A stretch of 64,000 nt of DNA from Krasilnikovia cinnamomea (GTDB lineage: Bacteria > Actinomycetota > Actinomycetes > Mycobacteriales > Micromonosporaceae), in NCBI RefSeq assembly GCF_004217545.1, contig NZ_SHKY01000001.1, positions 7,254,001 to 7,318,000 of the forward strand. The letters are read 5' to 3'. Below the pieces are notes generated by a model. That model had not been told where the DNA came from, searched no databases, and saw only the letters and a program-made list of their open reading frames with translations. Shown here one piece after another: positions 44,336 to 51,864 of the stretch (the stretch's first letter is position 1; every line of letters starts with the position of its first letter). The position numbers and the translations under genes were made by a program.

Positions 44336-44598
44336 GCGCCGAGGTGCGTACCGCGCTGCGGGAGTGGGTGGCGGTCCGCAATCCGGACCTGGACCCGGCC
44401 ACGTTGACCGACCAGACCCCGCTGATCTCCACCCGCCTGGTGACCTCCCTGCACGTCGTGGAGCTGCTGCTGCTCATCGAGGAGCTGCGGGCGGCCCCGG
44501 TCGACCCGCGCAGCCTGGCGCCGGGCGCCTTCACCGACATCGACACCATCGTGCGGGCCTTCTTCGGCCAGGACGCCGCCGCGGGGGTGCGGCCATGA
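44332..44598 (+). CDS. Small carrier protein for an amino acid
   Basis: 88 residues, ATG 44332, four-base overlaps on both sides. Ser39 in RLVTSLHVVELLLLIEE is the likely phosphopantetheine site; Thr replaces the usual Asp. The short C-terminus (FTDIDTIVRAFFG) is typical of carriers that work with tRNA-synthetase-like ligases. It is immediately followed by such a ligase. Confidence 0.88.
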   Translation: MSAEVRTALREWVAVRNPDLDPATLTDQTPLISTRLVTSLHVVELLLLIEELRAAPVDPRSLAPGAFTDIDTIVRAFFGQDAAAGVRP

Positions 44599-45479
44599 GC
44601 GCGCCGACGACGGTACGGCTGCCCGACGGCGTGACCGTGGCCGCGCACGGCACCTGCGTGGTGTCCGGGCCCGCGCTGAGCTGGCTGCGCCGCCTCGACC
44701 GGGCGGTCGCCGAGCTGGCCGTGGGCTGGGGTGCCACCGAGCATCAGTTCCCGCCGCTGGTGCCCGCCGCCGACCTGGACCGGATGGGGTACTTCACGGC
44801 GTTCCCGCACCTGGTCACCATGCCCGCCACCCTGCCCGCCGACGAGGCCGAGGTGCAGCGGTTCGTCGACGGGTACGCCCTCGGCGCCGACGGCACCGTG
44901 CCGGTCACCGGGCTCGCCCCGATGCGCCACGCGCTGACCCCGGCGGCCTGCTACCCGGTGTACGCGATGCTGCGCGAGCACCGCGCCGACCGGCCGACGC
45001 TGGTCACCACCGTGGCGACCTGTTACCGGCGGGAGGAGCGGTTCGAGCCGCTGCGCCGGCAGTGGGCGTTCACCATGCGGGAGGTCGTCTGCGTGGGCTC
45101 GGCGGCGGAGGTCCGCGAGTTCCTGGACCGCGGCCGCACGGCGGTCGACACGCTGCGCGAGCGCCTCGGCGTGCCGGGGCCGTGGGAGGTCGCCACCGAC
45201 CCGTTCTTCCGGCCCCAGGACAGCGGCGCGCACCTGATGCAGCAGCTCGACCCCGTCAAGCACGAGGCGCTGGCCGGAACGCTCGCCATCGCGTCGGTGA
45301 ACCTGCACCACGACCACTTCGGCGCCGCGTTCGACCTCGGCCGGGGCGACGCCACCGCCCACACCGGCTGCGTGGCGTTCGGCCTGGAACGCTGGCTGGC
45401 CGTCGTCGCCGAGCGGTGGGGACCGGACCCGCTGCGCTGGCCCGATCCGCTGGCCCGATCCGCTGGAGGGCCGCAATGA
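44595..45479 (+). CDS. Amino acid:[carrier protein] ligase, class II synthetase-like
   Basis: 294 residues, ATG 44595. It is a stand-alone class II synthetase core related to atypical seryl-tRNA synthetases, without a tRNA-binding arm. The zinc ligands of the family are at Cys143 (TCYRREERFEPLRRQ), Glu163 (FTMREVVC) and Cys259 (HTGCVAFGLERW). These enzymes adenylate glycine, alanine or a similar amino acid and load it onto a small carrier, here the product of the preceding gene. This brings an amino acid into the pathway without an NRPS. Confidence 0.9.
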   Translation: MSAPTTVRLPDGVTVAAHGTCVVSGPALSWLRRLDRAVAELAVGWGATEHQFPPLVPAADLDRMGYFTAFPHLVTMPATLPADEAEVQRFVDGYALGADGTVPVTGLAPMRHALTPAACYPVYAMLREHRADRPTLVTTVATCYRREERFEPLRRQWAFTMREVVCVGSAAEVREFLDRGRTAVDTLRERLGVPGPWEVATDPFFRPQDSGAHLMQQLDPVKHEALAGTLAIASVNLHHDHFGAAFDLGRGDATAHTGCVAFGLERWLAVVAERWGPDPLRWPDPLARSAGGPQ

Positions 45480-46573
45480 CTGACGGCCGGATCCTCGTCA
45501 CCGGCGCGAACGGCTACCTGGGCCGTCACGTCGCGCGCCACCTGCTCACCCACACCGACCGCCCGCTGCTGCTCTGGGCGCGGGCCGGCACGGCCGCCGA
45601 GGCGCGGGCCAAGGTCGCGCCGCTGCTGCGCGACGTGCCCGGCGCGGCCGACCGGGTCCGGTACACCGGCGGTGACCTGTCCGGCGACGACCCGTTCGCC
45701 GGGGTCGCCACCGGCGATCTCACCGCGATCGTGCACACGGCGGCGGTCACCTCGTTCACGGTCGAGCACGACGTCGCGCAGCGGGTGAACACCGCGGGCA
45801 CGGCCCGGCTGCTGGAACTGGCCCGCCGCTGCCCACGGCTGGACTCGGTGTGCCTGTTCAGTTCCCTGTACGCGACGGGCCTGCAGGCCGGGCCGATCAC
45901 CGAACTGCCCGCGCCGGTGCCGTCCGCCGGTTTCGCCAACGCGTACGAGCGGTCCAAGTGGGCGGCGGAGGCGTACGCGTTCGGGCAGACCGACCTGCCG
46001 GTGAGCGTGCTGCGGGTCGCCACGGTGCTGGCGGACGACGAGTCGGGCCGGGCCGGGCAGCACAACGCGGTGCACAACACGCTGCGGCTGCTGCGCCTGG
46101 GCCTGCTCGGCCTGATGCCCGGGCTGCCGGACACCCCGGTCTACCTGACCACGGCCGACGTCACGGCGCGCGCCGCCGCGGCGGCGGTCAGCCAGTCCGC
46201 CACGGGCGTGTTCCACGTCGCAGACCGCGCGGCGGACTCGCTCACCCTGGCCCGCACGATGGACGTCGCGTTCGACGTCTTCGGCGCGGACCCGGGCTTC
46301 GCGCGCCGCCGCGTCGCCCGTCCCGAGTACGCGGACCTGCACTCGTACACCTTGCTGGCGGACAGTTCCCGCAGCTTCGGCGCCAGTGTGCTCGGTCAGG
46401 CCCTGACCAGCCTGCTGCCGTTCGCCGCCCAGTTGTACGTCGCCAAGGACGTGGCCAACGACCGCCTGCGCGCCCTGCTGCCGGACCACCGGCCGTTGGA
46501 CGCGGCGGCGCTGCTCGCCGCGACCTGCCGGAACCTGCTGGCCGACGCGAGGAGCCCGGATGTACGCCGCTGA
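45476..46573 (+). CDS. Thioester reductase-like NAD(P)-dependent protein (extended SDR)
   Basis: 365 residues, ATG 45476, four-base overlap. The Rossmann motif is ILVTGANGYLGRHVARHLL and the catalytic Tyr-x3-Lys is YERSKWAAE. The HTAAVTSFTVEHD and VNTAGTARLLELA stretches match thioester reductase domains that release carrier-bound acyl groups as aldehydes or alcohols. A free-standing form could reduce an intermediate held on either carrier protein. A simple epimerase or dehydrogenase cannot be excluded. Confidence 0.85.
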   Translation: MTDGRILVTGANGYLGRHVARHLLTHTDRPLLLWARAGTAAEARAKVAPLLRDVPGAADRVRYTGGDLSGDDPFAGVATGDLTAIVHTAAVTSFTVEHDVAQRVNTAGTARLLELARRCPRLDSVCLFSSLYATGLQAGPITELPAPVPSAGFANAYERSKWAAEAYAFGQTDLPVSVLRVATVLADDESGRAGQHNAVHNTLRLLRLGLLGLMPGLPDTPVYLTTADVTARAAAAAVSQSATGVFHVADRAADSLTLARTMDVAFDVFGADPGFARRRVARPEYADLHSYTLLADSSRSFGASVLGQALTSLLPFAAQLYVAKDVANDRLRALLPDHRPLDAAALLAATCRNLLADARSPDVRR

Positions 46574-47147
46574 CCCCGCCCGCCTGGAGGCGGCCCTGAC
46601 CGCCCTGCTCGGGCCCGAGTTCGAGGTGTCGGTCGCCGGACGGGCACCCGCCGGTGACGACGGCCCGGGGGCGGCCCACCGCAGGGAGCACCGGCTCGGC
46701 CGGGCCGCGCTGCGCCGGGTCGCCGACCGCCTGGGCGAGCGGGTGGACACCGACCGGCTGGTGCTGCCGCATCCGCGCATGACGCTGACGCACAGCGCCG
46801 GGGTGGCCGTCGCGGTCGGCGCCCGGACCAGCACCGGGATCGGGGTGGACCTGGAAGCCGTACGGCCGGTGAACCCCGGCATCGCCCGGCTGTTCCTGAC
46901 CTCGGCCGAGCGGGCCCGGCTCGGCGCGGCGCCGCCGCATGTCCTGTTGCGACTGTGGACCGTGAAGGAGGCGGTCTTCAAGGCCGACACCGGCAACGCC
47001 GGGCGGATCCTGGCCGACTACGAGCTGTGCCGGCCCGCCGCCTGGTCCGGTCACGCCACCCGGGGTGGGTCCCGGTTCCGGTACCGCACCGTCGAGCTGC
47101 CCGGGCACCTGGTGTCCGTGGCCGTCCACGAGGAGAGAACCGCATGA
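46560..47147 (+). CDS. Cluster-borne 4'-phosphopantetheinyl transferase
   Basis: 195 residues, ATG 46560, overlapping the previous gene by 14 bases. Asp97 in GIGVDLEAVRP and the WTVKEAVFKAD motif (Lys136, Glu137, Lys141) are the family signatures. It is shorter than the enzyme at 0.8 kb because the N-terminal lobe is reduced. It probably activates the three carrier proteins of the cluster, two of which have an unusual residue before the serine. Confidence 0.88.
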   Translation: MYAADPARLEAALTALLGPEFEVSVAGRAPAGDDGPGAAHRREHRLGRAALRRVADRLGERVDTDRLVLPHPRMTLTHSAGVAVAVGARTSTGIGVDLEAVRPVNPGIARLFLTSAERARLGAAPPHVLLRLWTVKEAVFKADTGNAGRILADYELCRPAAWSGHATRGGSRFRYRTVELPGHLVSVAVHEERTA

Positions 47148-47758
47148 CGACGGCACGTCCCGCGCCCACGTCGCTGGCGCCCGCCACCAGCAGCGCGGGC
47201 GACTCCCAGCGCTGGCTGCTCAGCTTCTACCGCATCTCGGAGCTCAGCGGCGCGCTCTTCTTCGGCCGCCTCGCCCGGGCGCAGCGGCCCGGCCCGGTGC
47301 ACAGCGACCTGACCCGGCACTTCGCCGACGAGGCCCAGCACGCTCGCTACTGGACGGACTGCCTGGAGGAGCTCGGCGAGAAGCCGCAGCCGCTGGGCGC
47401 CGCGTACCAGGACCAGTACCTGGCGGCCACCGGGCTGCCGGCCAACCTGATGGAGGTGCTCGCGATCACCTCGGTCTTCGAACAGCGCGTCATGCGCCAG
47501 TACGCCCGGCACCTGACCGTGCCCGACCAGCATCCGCTGGTCACGCAGACCCTCCGCAAGATCATGGAGGACGAGCGGTGGCACGTGAAATGGGTACGCG
47601 ACGAGCTGATCGCGATGGAACCCGAGTACGGCAGGGACCACATCGCGGCGACCCTGCGCCGGATGACCGAGGCCGACGAGGCCGTGTACGCGGCCACCCT
47701 GGCCGAACACTCCGACCGTGTGAATTTCCTGTTCGACGAGGGGAGCCGGCGTGCCTGA
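47144..47758 (+). CDS. Ferritin-like diiron protein
   Basis: 204 residues, ATG 47144 with GAGGAGAG upstream. A four-helix bundle with two E...E-x-x-H sets: Glu33 (ISELSG), Glu63/His66 (DEAQHARYW), Glu113 (VFEQRV) and Glu144/His147 (DERWHVKW). All six ligands are present, so an oxygen-activating diiron centre is expected. Related enzymes desaturate, hydroxylate or cleave substrates, some on carrier proteins. The following carrier protein overlaps it by eight bases. Confidence 0.82.
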   Translation: MTTARPAPTSLAPATSSAGDSQRWLLSFYRISELSGALFFGRLARAQRPGPVHSDLTRHFADEAQHARYWTDCLEELGEKPQPLGAAYQDQYLAATGLPANLMEVLAITSVFEQRVMRQYARHLTVPDQHPLVTQTLRKIMEDERWHVKWVRDELIAMEPEYGRDHIAATLRRMTEADEAVYAATLAEHSDRVNFLFDEGSRRA

Positions 47759-48002
47759 GCTGCGTACGCACGACGACGAGATCCTGTTCCAGCGCATCGG
47801 TGAGATCCTGGGCCAGCCCGGCCCGGTCCCGGCCGACATGGAGATCGCCGCGCTGCCGGTCGACTCGTTCGCGCTGGTGGAGCTGGTGATCGAGCTGCAG
47901 GAGATGTACGGGGTCCGGTTCGGCCACGACGAGATGCGGGCGCTGCGCACGGTCGGCGACCTGGCCCGGCTGATCCACGAACGGGCGGGGCGGGATGACT
48001 GA
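47751..48002 (+). CDS. Acyl carrier protein
   Basis: 83 residues; ATG is not used, the start at 47751 is GTG (reads V-P-E-L-R as Met). Ser39 in LPVDSFALVELVIELQE has the classical Asp-Ser motif. EMYGVRFGHDEMRALRTVGD gives the usual acidic helix 2 and helix 3. It overlaps the ferritin-like gene and, by eight bases, the KAS III-like gene, and is probably the substrate carrier for one or both. Confidence 0.92.
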   Translation: MPELRTHDDEILFQRIGEILGQPGPVPADMEIAALPVDSFALVELVIELQEMYGVRFGHDEMRALRTVGDLARLIHERAGRDD

Positions 48003-48966
48003 CCCGCAGGTCAGCATCGACCACATCAGCTGGGCGCTGGGCGAGCAGACCCGGACCGTCGAGGCGACGGTCGCGGCCGGGGGTACGGTCGGCACGGCCG
48101 AGCAGTTGCGCGCCGCCGGTTTCGACACCCACCACGTGTGCGGCCCGGACACCGACGCGTTCGACCTGGCGGTGCGGGCCCTGACGCCGATCCGGCAGCG
48201 GCTGGACCGCGTCGGCGCGATCGTCTACGCCACCTGCCTGCCCGGCAACGCCAACAGCGGCAGCACCGCCGAGTTCGCGGCCACCGGGGACGTCAAGCAC
48301 CTGATGCGCTATCCGGCCAGCCGGTTGCAGGCGGAGTTCGGATGGGACGACGCGATCGCGGTCGGTGTGGGCCAGCAGGGCTGCACGGGGCTGCTGGGCG
48401 CCCTGCGGATCGCCCGGGCGCTGCTGGTCGCGGAGCCCGACCTGGACCCGGTGGTGGTGGTGACCGCGGACCGCTTCCCGGCGGGAGCGCGCTACGAGCA
48501 GACCTACAACCTGGTGTCCGACGGGGCGGTCGGCTGCGTGGTGTCGCGGGCGCCGGGCCGGTTCGGGCTGCTGTCGGTGCGGCACGTGACGAACGGGGCG
48601 CTGGCCGAGGCGGTCGACGACGAGGTGGTCGGCAGCTACTTCGGCAACACCTGCGAGGTGGTGCGCCAGGCCTGCGACGAGGTGAAGATGGCACCGGCCG
48701 AGGCGGACTGGCTGGTGCCGCAGAACACGGACGTGCGGGCCGTGGAGATCCTCGGGCGGCTGCTGGGCCTGCCGGAGCAGCGCCTGCACCGCCCGGCCAC
48801 GGCCCGGCTGGGCCACGTCATCGCCGGGGACAACCTGATCAACCTGGCGGAGTTGGACGCCACCGGCCGCCTGACCCCGGGTCAGCGCCTGGTGCTGCCG
48901 GTCGCGGGGTACGGCATGAACTTTCAATGCGCGGTGCTGCAAGTGCAGCCCGGGCCCGGGTCGTAG
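47995..48966 (+). CDS. KAS III-like protein with altered active site
   Basis: 323 residues, ATG 47995. A thiolase fold with Cys130 in VGQQGCTGLLGALRIA and VSDGAVGCVVS. Where normal KAS III has a His-Gln-Ala-Asn-like motif, this protein has VPQNTDVRAV (residues 241-250), and the later Gly-Asn motif reads GHVIAGDNLINL (273-284). The usual catalytic His is therefore missing, although His274 could serve. Such changes occur in thiolase-fold acyltransferases that make C-O or C-N bonds. It is the last gene of the operon. Confidence 0.85.
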   Translation: MTDPQVSIDHISWALGEQTRTVEATVAAGGTVGTAEQLRAAGFDTHHVCGPDTDAFDLAVRALTPIRQRLDRVGAIVYATCLPGNANSGSTAEFAATGDVKHLMRYPASRLQAEFGWDDAIAVGVGQQGCTGLLGALRIARALLVAEPDLDPVVVVTADRFPAGARYEQTYNLVSDGAVGCVVSRAPGRFGLLSVRHVTNGALAEAVDDEVVGSYFGNTCEVVRQACDEVKMAPAEADWLVPQNTDVRAVEILGRLLGLPEQRLHRPATARLGHVIAGDNLINLAELDATGRLTPGQRLVLPVAGYGMNFQCAVLQVQPGPGS

Positions 48967-48985
48967 ACCCGGGCCCGGCGCGGTG

Positions 48986-49846
48986 CTAGACCCCGCCGTC
49001 GATGGCGGCGGTGGTCAGCGCCTCGGCCCGCAGACCCCACTTGTCGAGGATCTTCAGGTACGTGCCGTCCGCGATGATCTCGCGCAGGGCGAGCTGGACG
49101 GCGTGGCGCAGGTCCTTACGGTCCCGGGCCAGGCCGATGCCCATGGGGCTGGCCTCCACCTGCACCCCGGCCAGCTCGAACGCGCCGTTGCCGTCCTTGA
49201 CCTGGGCGGCGGCGCTGGTGTAGCCGTCGACGATCGCGTCGAGTTTGCCGGCCTTGAGCAGCGGGTACGCCTCACCCGAGCCGAGGCCGGTGATGGTCGG
49301 CTCGGGGCGCCCGGCGGCGGCGCACAGCTCGGCCTGGGCCTTGGCCAGGTCGTCCTGGGTGGTGTCGGCCTGCAGGCCGACCCGCTGGCCGCAGATGCCG
49401 TCGATGCCCGAGATCTGCCGCGGGTTGCCCTTGGCCACCACGACCTGGGAGCCCTCGATCAGGTAGTCGATGTAGGTGAGCTGCTTCTGCCGCTCGGCGT
49501 TGTCGGTCATCCCGGACATGATCGCGTCGGCCTTGTGGCCGGCGACGGTGGGGATGAGGTCGTCCCAGGCGACGTTGCGGAAGTCGAGGCGCAGGTGCAG
49601 CCGGTCGGCCAGCGCGTTGGCCAGGTCGACGTCGATGCCCTGCGGCTTCTTCTGGTCGTCGTAGTACTCGAAGGGCGGGTAGGCGATCTCCGAGGCCACG
49701 ACGAGGGTGCCGGCCTTGCGCACGTCGGCGGGCACGGCGGCGGCGGCAGTCTTCGGCCGGGTCGGGGCCGCCGACGAATAGGTGGCGCTCCCGGCGATGA
49801 TGGCAGCCACGACGGCGAGCGTCGTAAGGGCGGGTCTGAGGCGCAC
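48986..49846 (-). CDS. Amino-acid-type ABC substrate-binding protein
   Basis: 286 residues from GTG 49846, chosen for AGGAGGA three to four bases upstream. A signal peptide is followed by a type II binding fold with AGTLVVASEIAYPPFEYYDD, IDVDLANALADRLHL, WDDLIPTVAGHKADAIMSGM and DNAERQKQLTYIDY. It lies beside the MCP gene in divergent orientation and no permease or ATPase is near. It could feed a transporter elsewhere or present ligands to the chemoreceptor. Confidence 0.88.
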   Translation of the reverse strand: MRLRPALTTLAVVAAIIAGSATYSSAAPTRPKTAAAAVPADVRKAGTLVVASEIAYPPFEYYDDQKKPQGIDVDLANALADRLHLRLDFRNVAWDDLIPTVAGHKADAIMSGMTDNAERQKQLTYIDYLIEGSQVVVAKGNPRQISGIDGICGQRVGLQADTTQDDLAKAQAELCAAAGRPEPTITGLGSGEAYPLLKAGKLDAIVDGYTSAAAQVKDGNGAFELAGVQVEASPMGIGLARDRKDLRHAVQLALREIIADGTYLKILDKWGLRAEALTTAAIDGGV

Positions 49847-49906
49847 GTCTCCTCCTCTACCGCACGGTGCGGAATTGTCTGGCCAATCGGCGGCGCGTGA
49901 CGGCAG

Positions 49907-49927
49907 TTGAGGAGTTCCAATCCTCAA
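49907..49927. promoter_or_regulatory. Inverted repeat TTGAGGA-N7-TCCTCAA
   Basis: Perfect 7-bp arms between the divergent binding-protein and chemoreceptor genes. It overlaps the CTCA of the possible FliA promoter and might be an operator. Confidence 0.4.
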
Positions 49928-49950
49928 GAAATGCTCAGACCAACCGATTC
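49923..49950 (+). promoter_or_regulatory. Possible FliA-type promoter of the chemoreceptor gene
   Basis: CTCA-N16-ACCGATTC. The flagellar sigma factor of Actinoplanes is reported to use CTCA, a spacer of about 15-17, then GCCGATAA. Here the -35 and the CCGAT core agree. The -10 lies 34 bases before ATG 49984. Confidence 0.45.
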
Positions 49951-49983
49951 GAGTGGTGGAGAAACACTGGGTTGGGGGAGTTC

Positions 49984-51582
49984 ATGTTTCGGGCACTACC
50001 ACGGCTGACCCTCGGCCGGAAGATCGTCGCGCTGGCCGTCGCCGGGCTCGTCCTGGTCCTCGCCGTGGGCGGGATCGGGCTGTTCGCCGCGGCCCAGCAG
50101 CAGCAGGCGCAGGAGCGGCTGCAGCGCGCCACGGACGCGGAACGCGCCGACCGTGCGGTGGCCGCCGCCCAGGCCGTGCTGCGCGGCGACGTGCTGTCCG
50201 CCATGGTGGCCCGTACGGCGGAGCAGCGCCGGGCGGCCCTGGACCGGCTCGGCGGTGACGCCTCGACGCTGCGGGACAGCATCGGTGCCCTGCACGCCGA
50301 CACCACCCCGGCCTCGGTGCGCCAGGCGTCCGCCGGCCTGGACGACAAGGTCGAGCAGCTCATCACCCTGAGCCAGCGGCTGGTGAGCCTCGCGAACCTC
50401 GGGGTCACCGACCCGGCGCAGGACAAGGCGCGGGCGGCCCTGCCCGCCTTCCAGGGCGCCTCGGATGCCCTGGTCACCGCGCTCAAGCCGGTCGAGGCGG
50501 CCATCGCGGCCGAGTCGCAGCAGGCGCGCCTCGACGCCCAGGCGGTGCAGAGCTCCGCCCGTACCCTGACGATCGCCGCGAGCGTGCTGGCCGCGGTCCT
50601 GTTGCTCGGCTCCGCCGTGGTGCTGGCCCGGCACATCGGCCGCCGGCTGGCGGACTGCCTGCACGTGGCCAACGCCATCGCCGCCAAGGACCTGTCGGTG
50701 CACCCCCGGATCACCGGGTCGGACGAGCTGACCGAGCTGACGGTCGCGATGGGTCGCGCCACGGACAACGTCCGCTCGGCCGTCCTGGACCTCGACGAGG
50801 CCGCCGCGACCCTGAGCAGCGCCTCCGAGGAGCTGCACGCGACCAGCGCGAGCCTCACCGACGGCGCGCAGGCGACCGTGGCCCGTACCGACAACCTGGC
50901 CGCGGCGGCCGGGACGGTGCACACCGTCGTCGGGTCGGCCGCTTCCGGGGTGGGGCGGATCAGCGACTCGATCGGGGAGATCGCCGCGCGGACCACGGAC
51001 GCCCGGCGGATCACCGCCGACGCCGCGGCGGCCGCGGAGACCTCCGGCCGCCTGGCCGAGCAGCTGGACACGTCGAGCGCCGAGATCGGCGACGTGGTCA
51101 AGCTGATCAACTCGATCGCCGAGCAGACCAACCTGCTGGCCCTGAACGCCACCATCGAGGCCGCCCGGGCCGGCGAGTACGGCAAGGGCTTCGCGGTGGT
51201 GGCCGGGGAGGTCAAGGACCTGGCTCGGGAGACCGCCGCCGCCACCGAGGACATCTCCCGGCGCATCGATGCGATTCAGCGCGACTCGCAGGCGATGCGC
51301 CAGGCCACGGCCGAGGTGGCCCGGATCGTCGGTGACATCAACGGCACCCAGGACGTCATCGGCGTCGCGGTCGAGGACCAGACCCGGGCCACGACCGAGA
51401 TCACCGACAGCGTGTCCCAGGCGGTCACCGCGGTGGACGGCATCTCCGGCGAACTGCAGGCCGTGATGCAGGATGCGTCGCTGACCAGGATCGGCGCGGG
51501 TGAGACCCAGAACGCGGCCACCGACCTGGCCCGGTTGGCGGTCCAGCTGCGCAACCTCGTCCGGGAGTTCCGCCTCGACTGA
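49984..51582 (+). CDS. Methyl-accepting chemotaxis protein
   Basis: 532 residues, ATG 49984 with GGGGGAG upstream. Helix 1 (about 15-35) and helix 2 (about 198-216) enclose a helical sensor domain of about 160 residues (4HB type). A HAMP domain and the signalling hairpin follow, with INSIAEQTNLLALNATIEAA, RAGEYGKGFAVVAGEVKDLA and RETAAATEDI. It senses a ligand and controls CheA, implying that the organism has motile cells such as zoospores. No che or flagellar genes are in the window. Confidence 0.95.
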   Translation: MFRALPRLTLGRKIVALAVAGLVLVLAVGGIGLFAAAQQQQAQERLQRATDAERADRAVAAAQAVLRGDVLSAMVARTAEQRRAALDRLGGDASTLRDSIGALHADTTPASVRQASAGLDDKVEQLITLSQRLVSLANLGVTDPAQDKARAALPAFQGASDALVTALKPVEAAIAAESQQARLDAQAVQSSARTLTIAASVLAAVLLLGSAVVLARHIGRRLADCLHVANAIAAKDLSVHPRITGSDELTELTVAMGRATDNVRSAVLDLDEAAATLSSASEELHATSASLTDGAQATVARTDNLAAAAGTVHTVVGSAASGVGRISDSIGEIAARTTDARRITADAAAAAETSGRLAEQLDTSSAEIGDVVKLINSIAEQTNLLALNATIEAARAGEYGKGFAVVAGEVKDLARETAAATEDISRRIDAIQRDSQAMRQATAEVARIVGDINGTQDVIGVAVEDQTRATTEITDSVSQAVTAVDGISGELQAVMQDASLTRIGAGETQNAATDLARLAVQLRNLVREFRLD

Positions 51583-51590
51583 TCCCACCG

Positions 51591-51609
51591 GGCGTCCCGT
51601 AGGGACGCC
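51591..51609 (+). terminator. Small hairpin after the chemoreceptor gene
   Basis: GGCGTCCC and GGGACGCC with a 3-base loop, directly after the stop codon. First of two hairpins in tandem. Confidence 0.55.
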
Positions 51610-51617
51610 GTGACAAC

Positions 51618-51647
51618 GCGCCGCCACGGCTGATGCCGTGGCGGCGC
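51618..51647 (+). terminator. 13-bp hairpin terminator
   Basis: Perfect arms 51618-51630 and 51635-51647 with a TGAT loop, 36 bases after the chemoreceptor stop. Confidence 0.8.
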
Positions 51648-51864
51648 TCTGCGTTCGCACCGGACTGCGCGCGTTTCGCGAAGGTGGCCGCGCCGCAGAA
51701 TCCCAGCAGTAAGCTGGTGCCCTGTCTCAGCGCGGGTGACGACCCGGACACCGTAGATCGCACCCATTCCGCCGACTCCTGGCGACCGCCGCCGTGACTG
51801 TTACGGCATCACCTGTATCTGTTCCGCCGTGCGTGGCGACCTTCGACCCATCAGGGAGCACACC

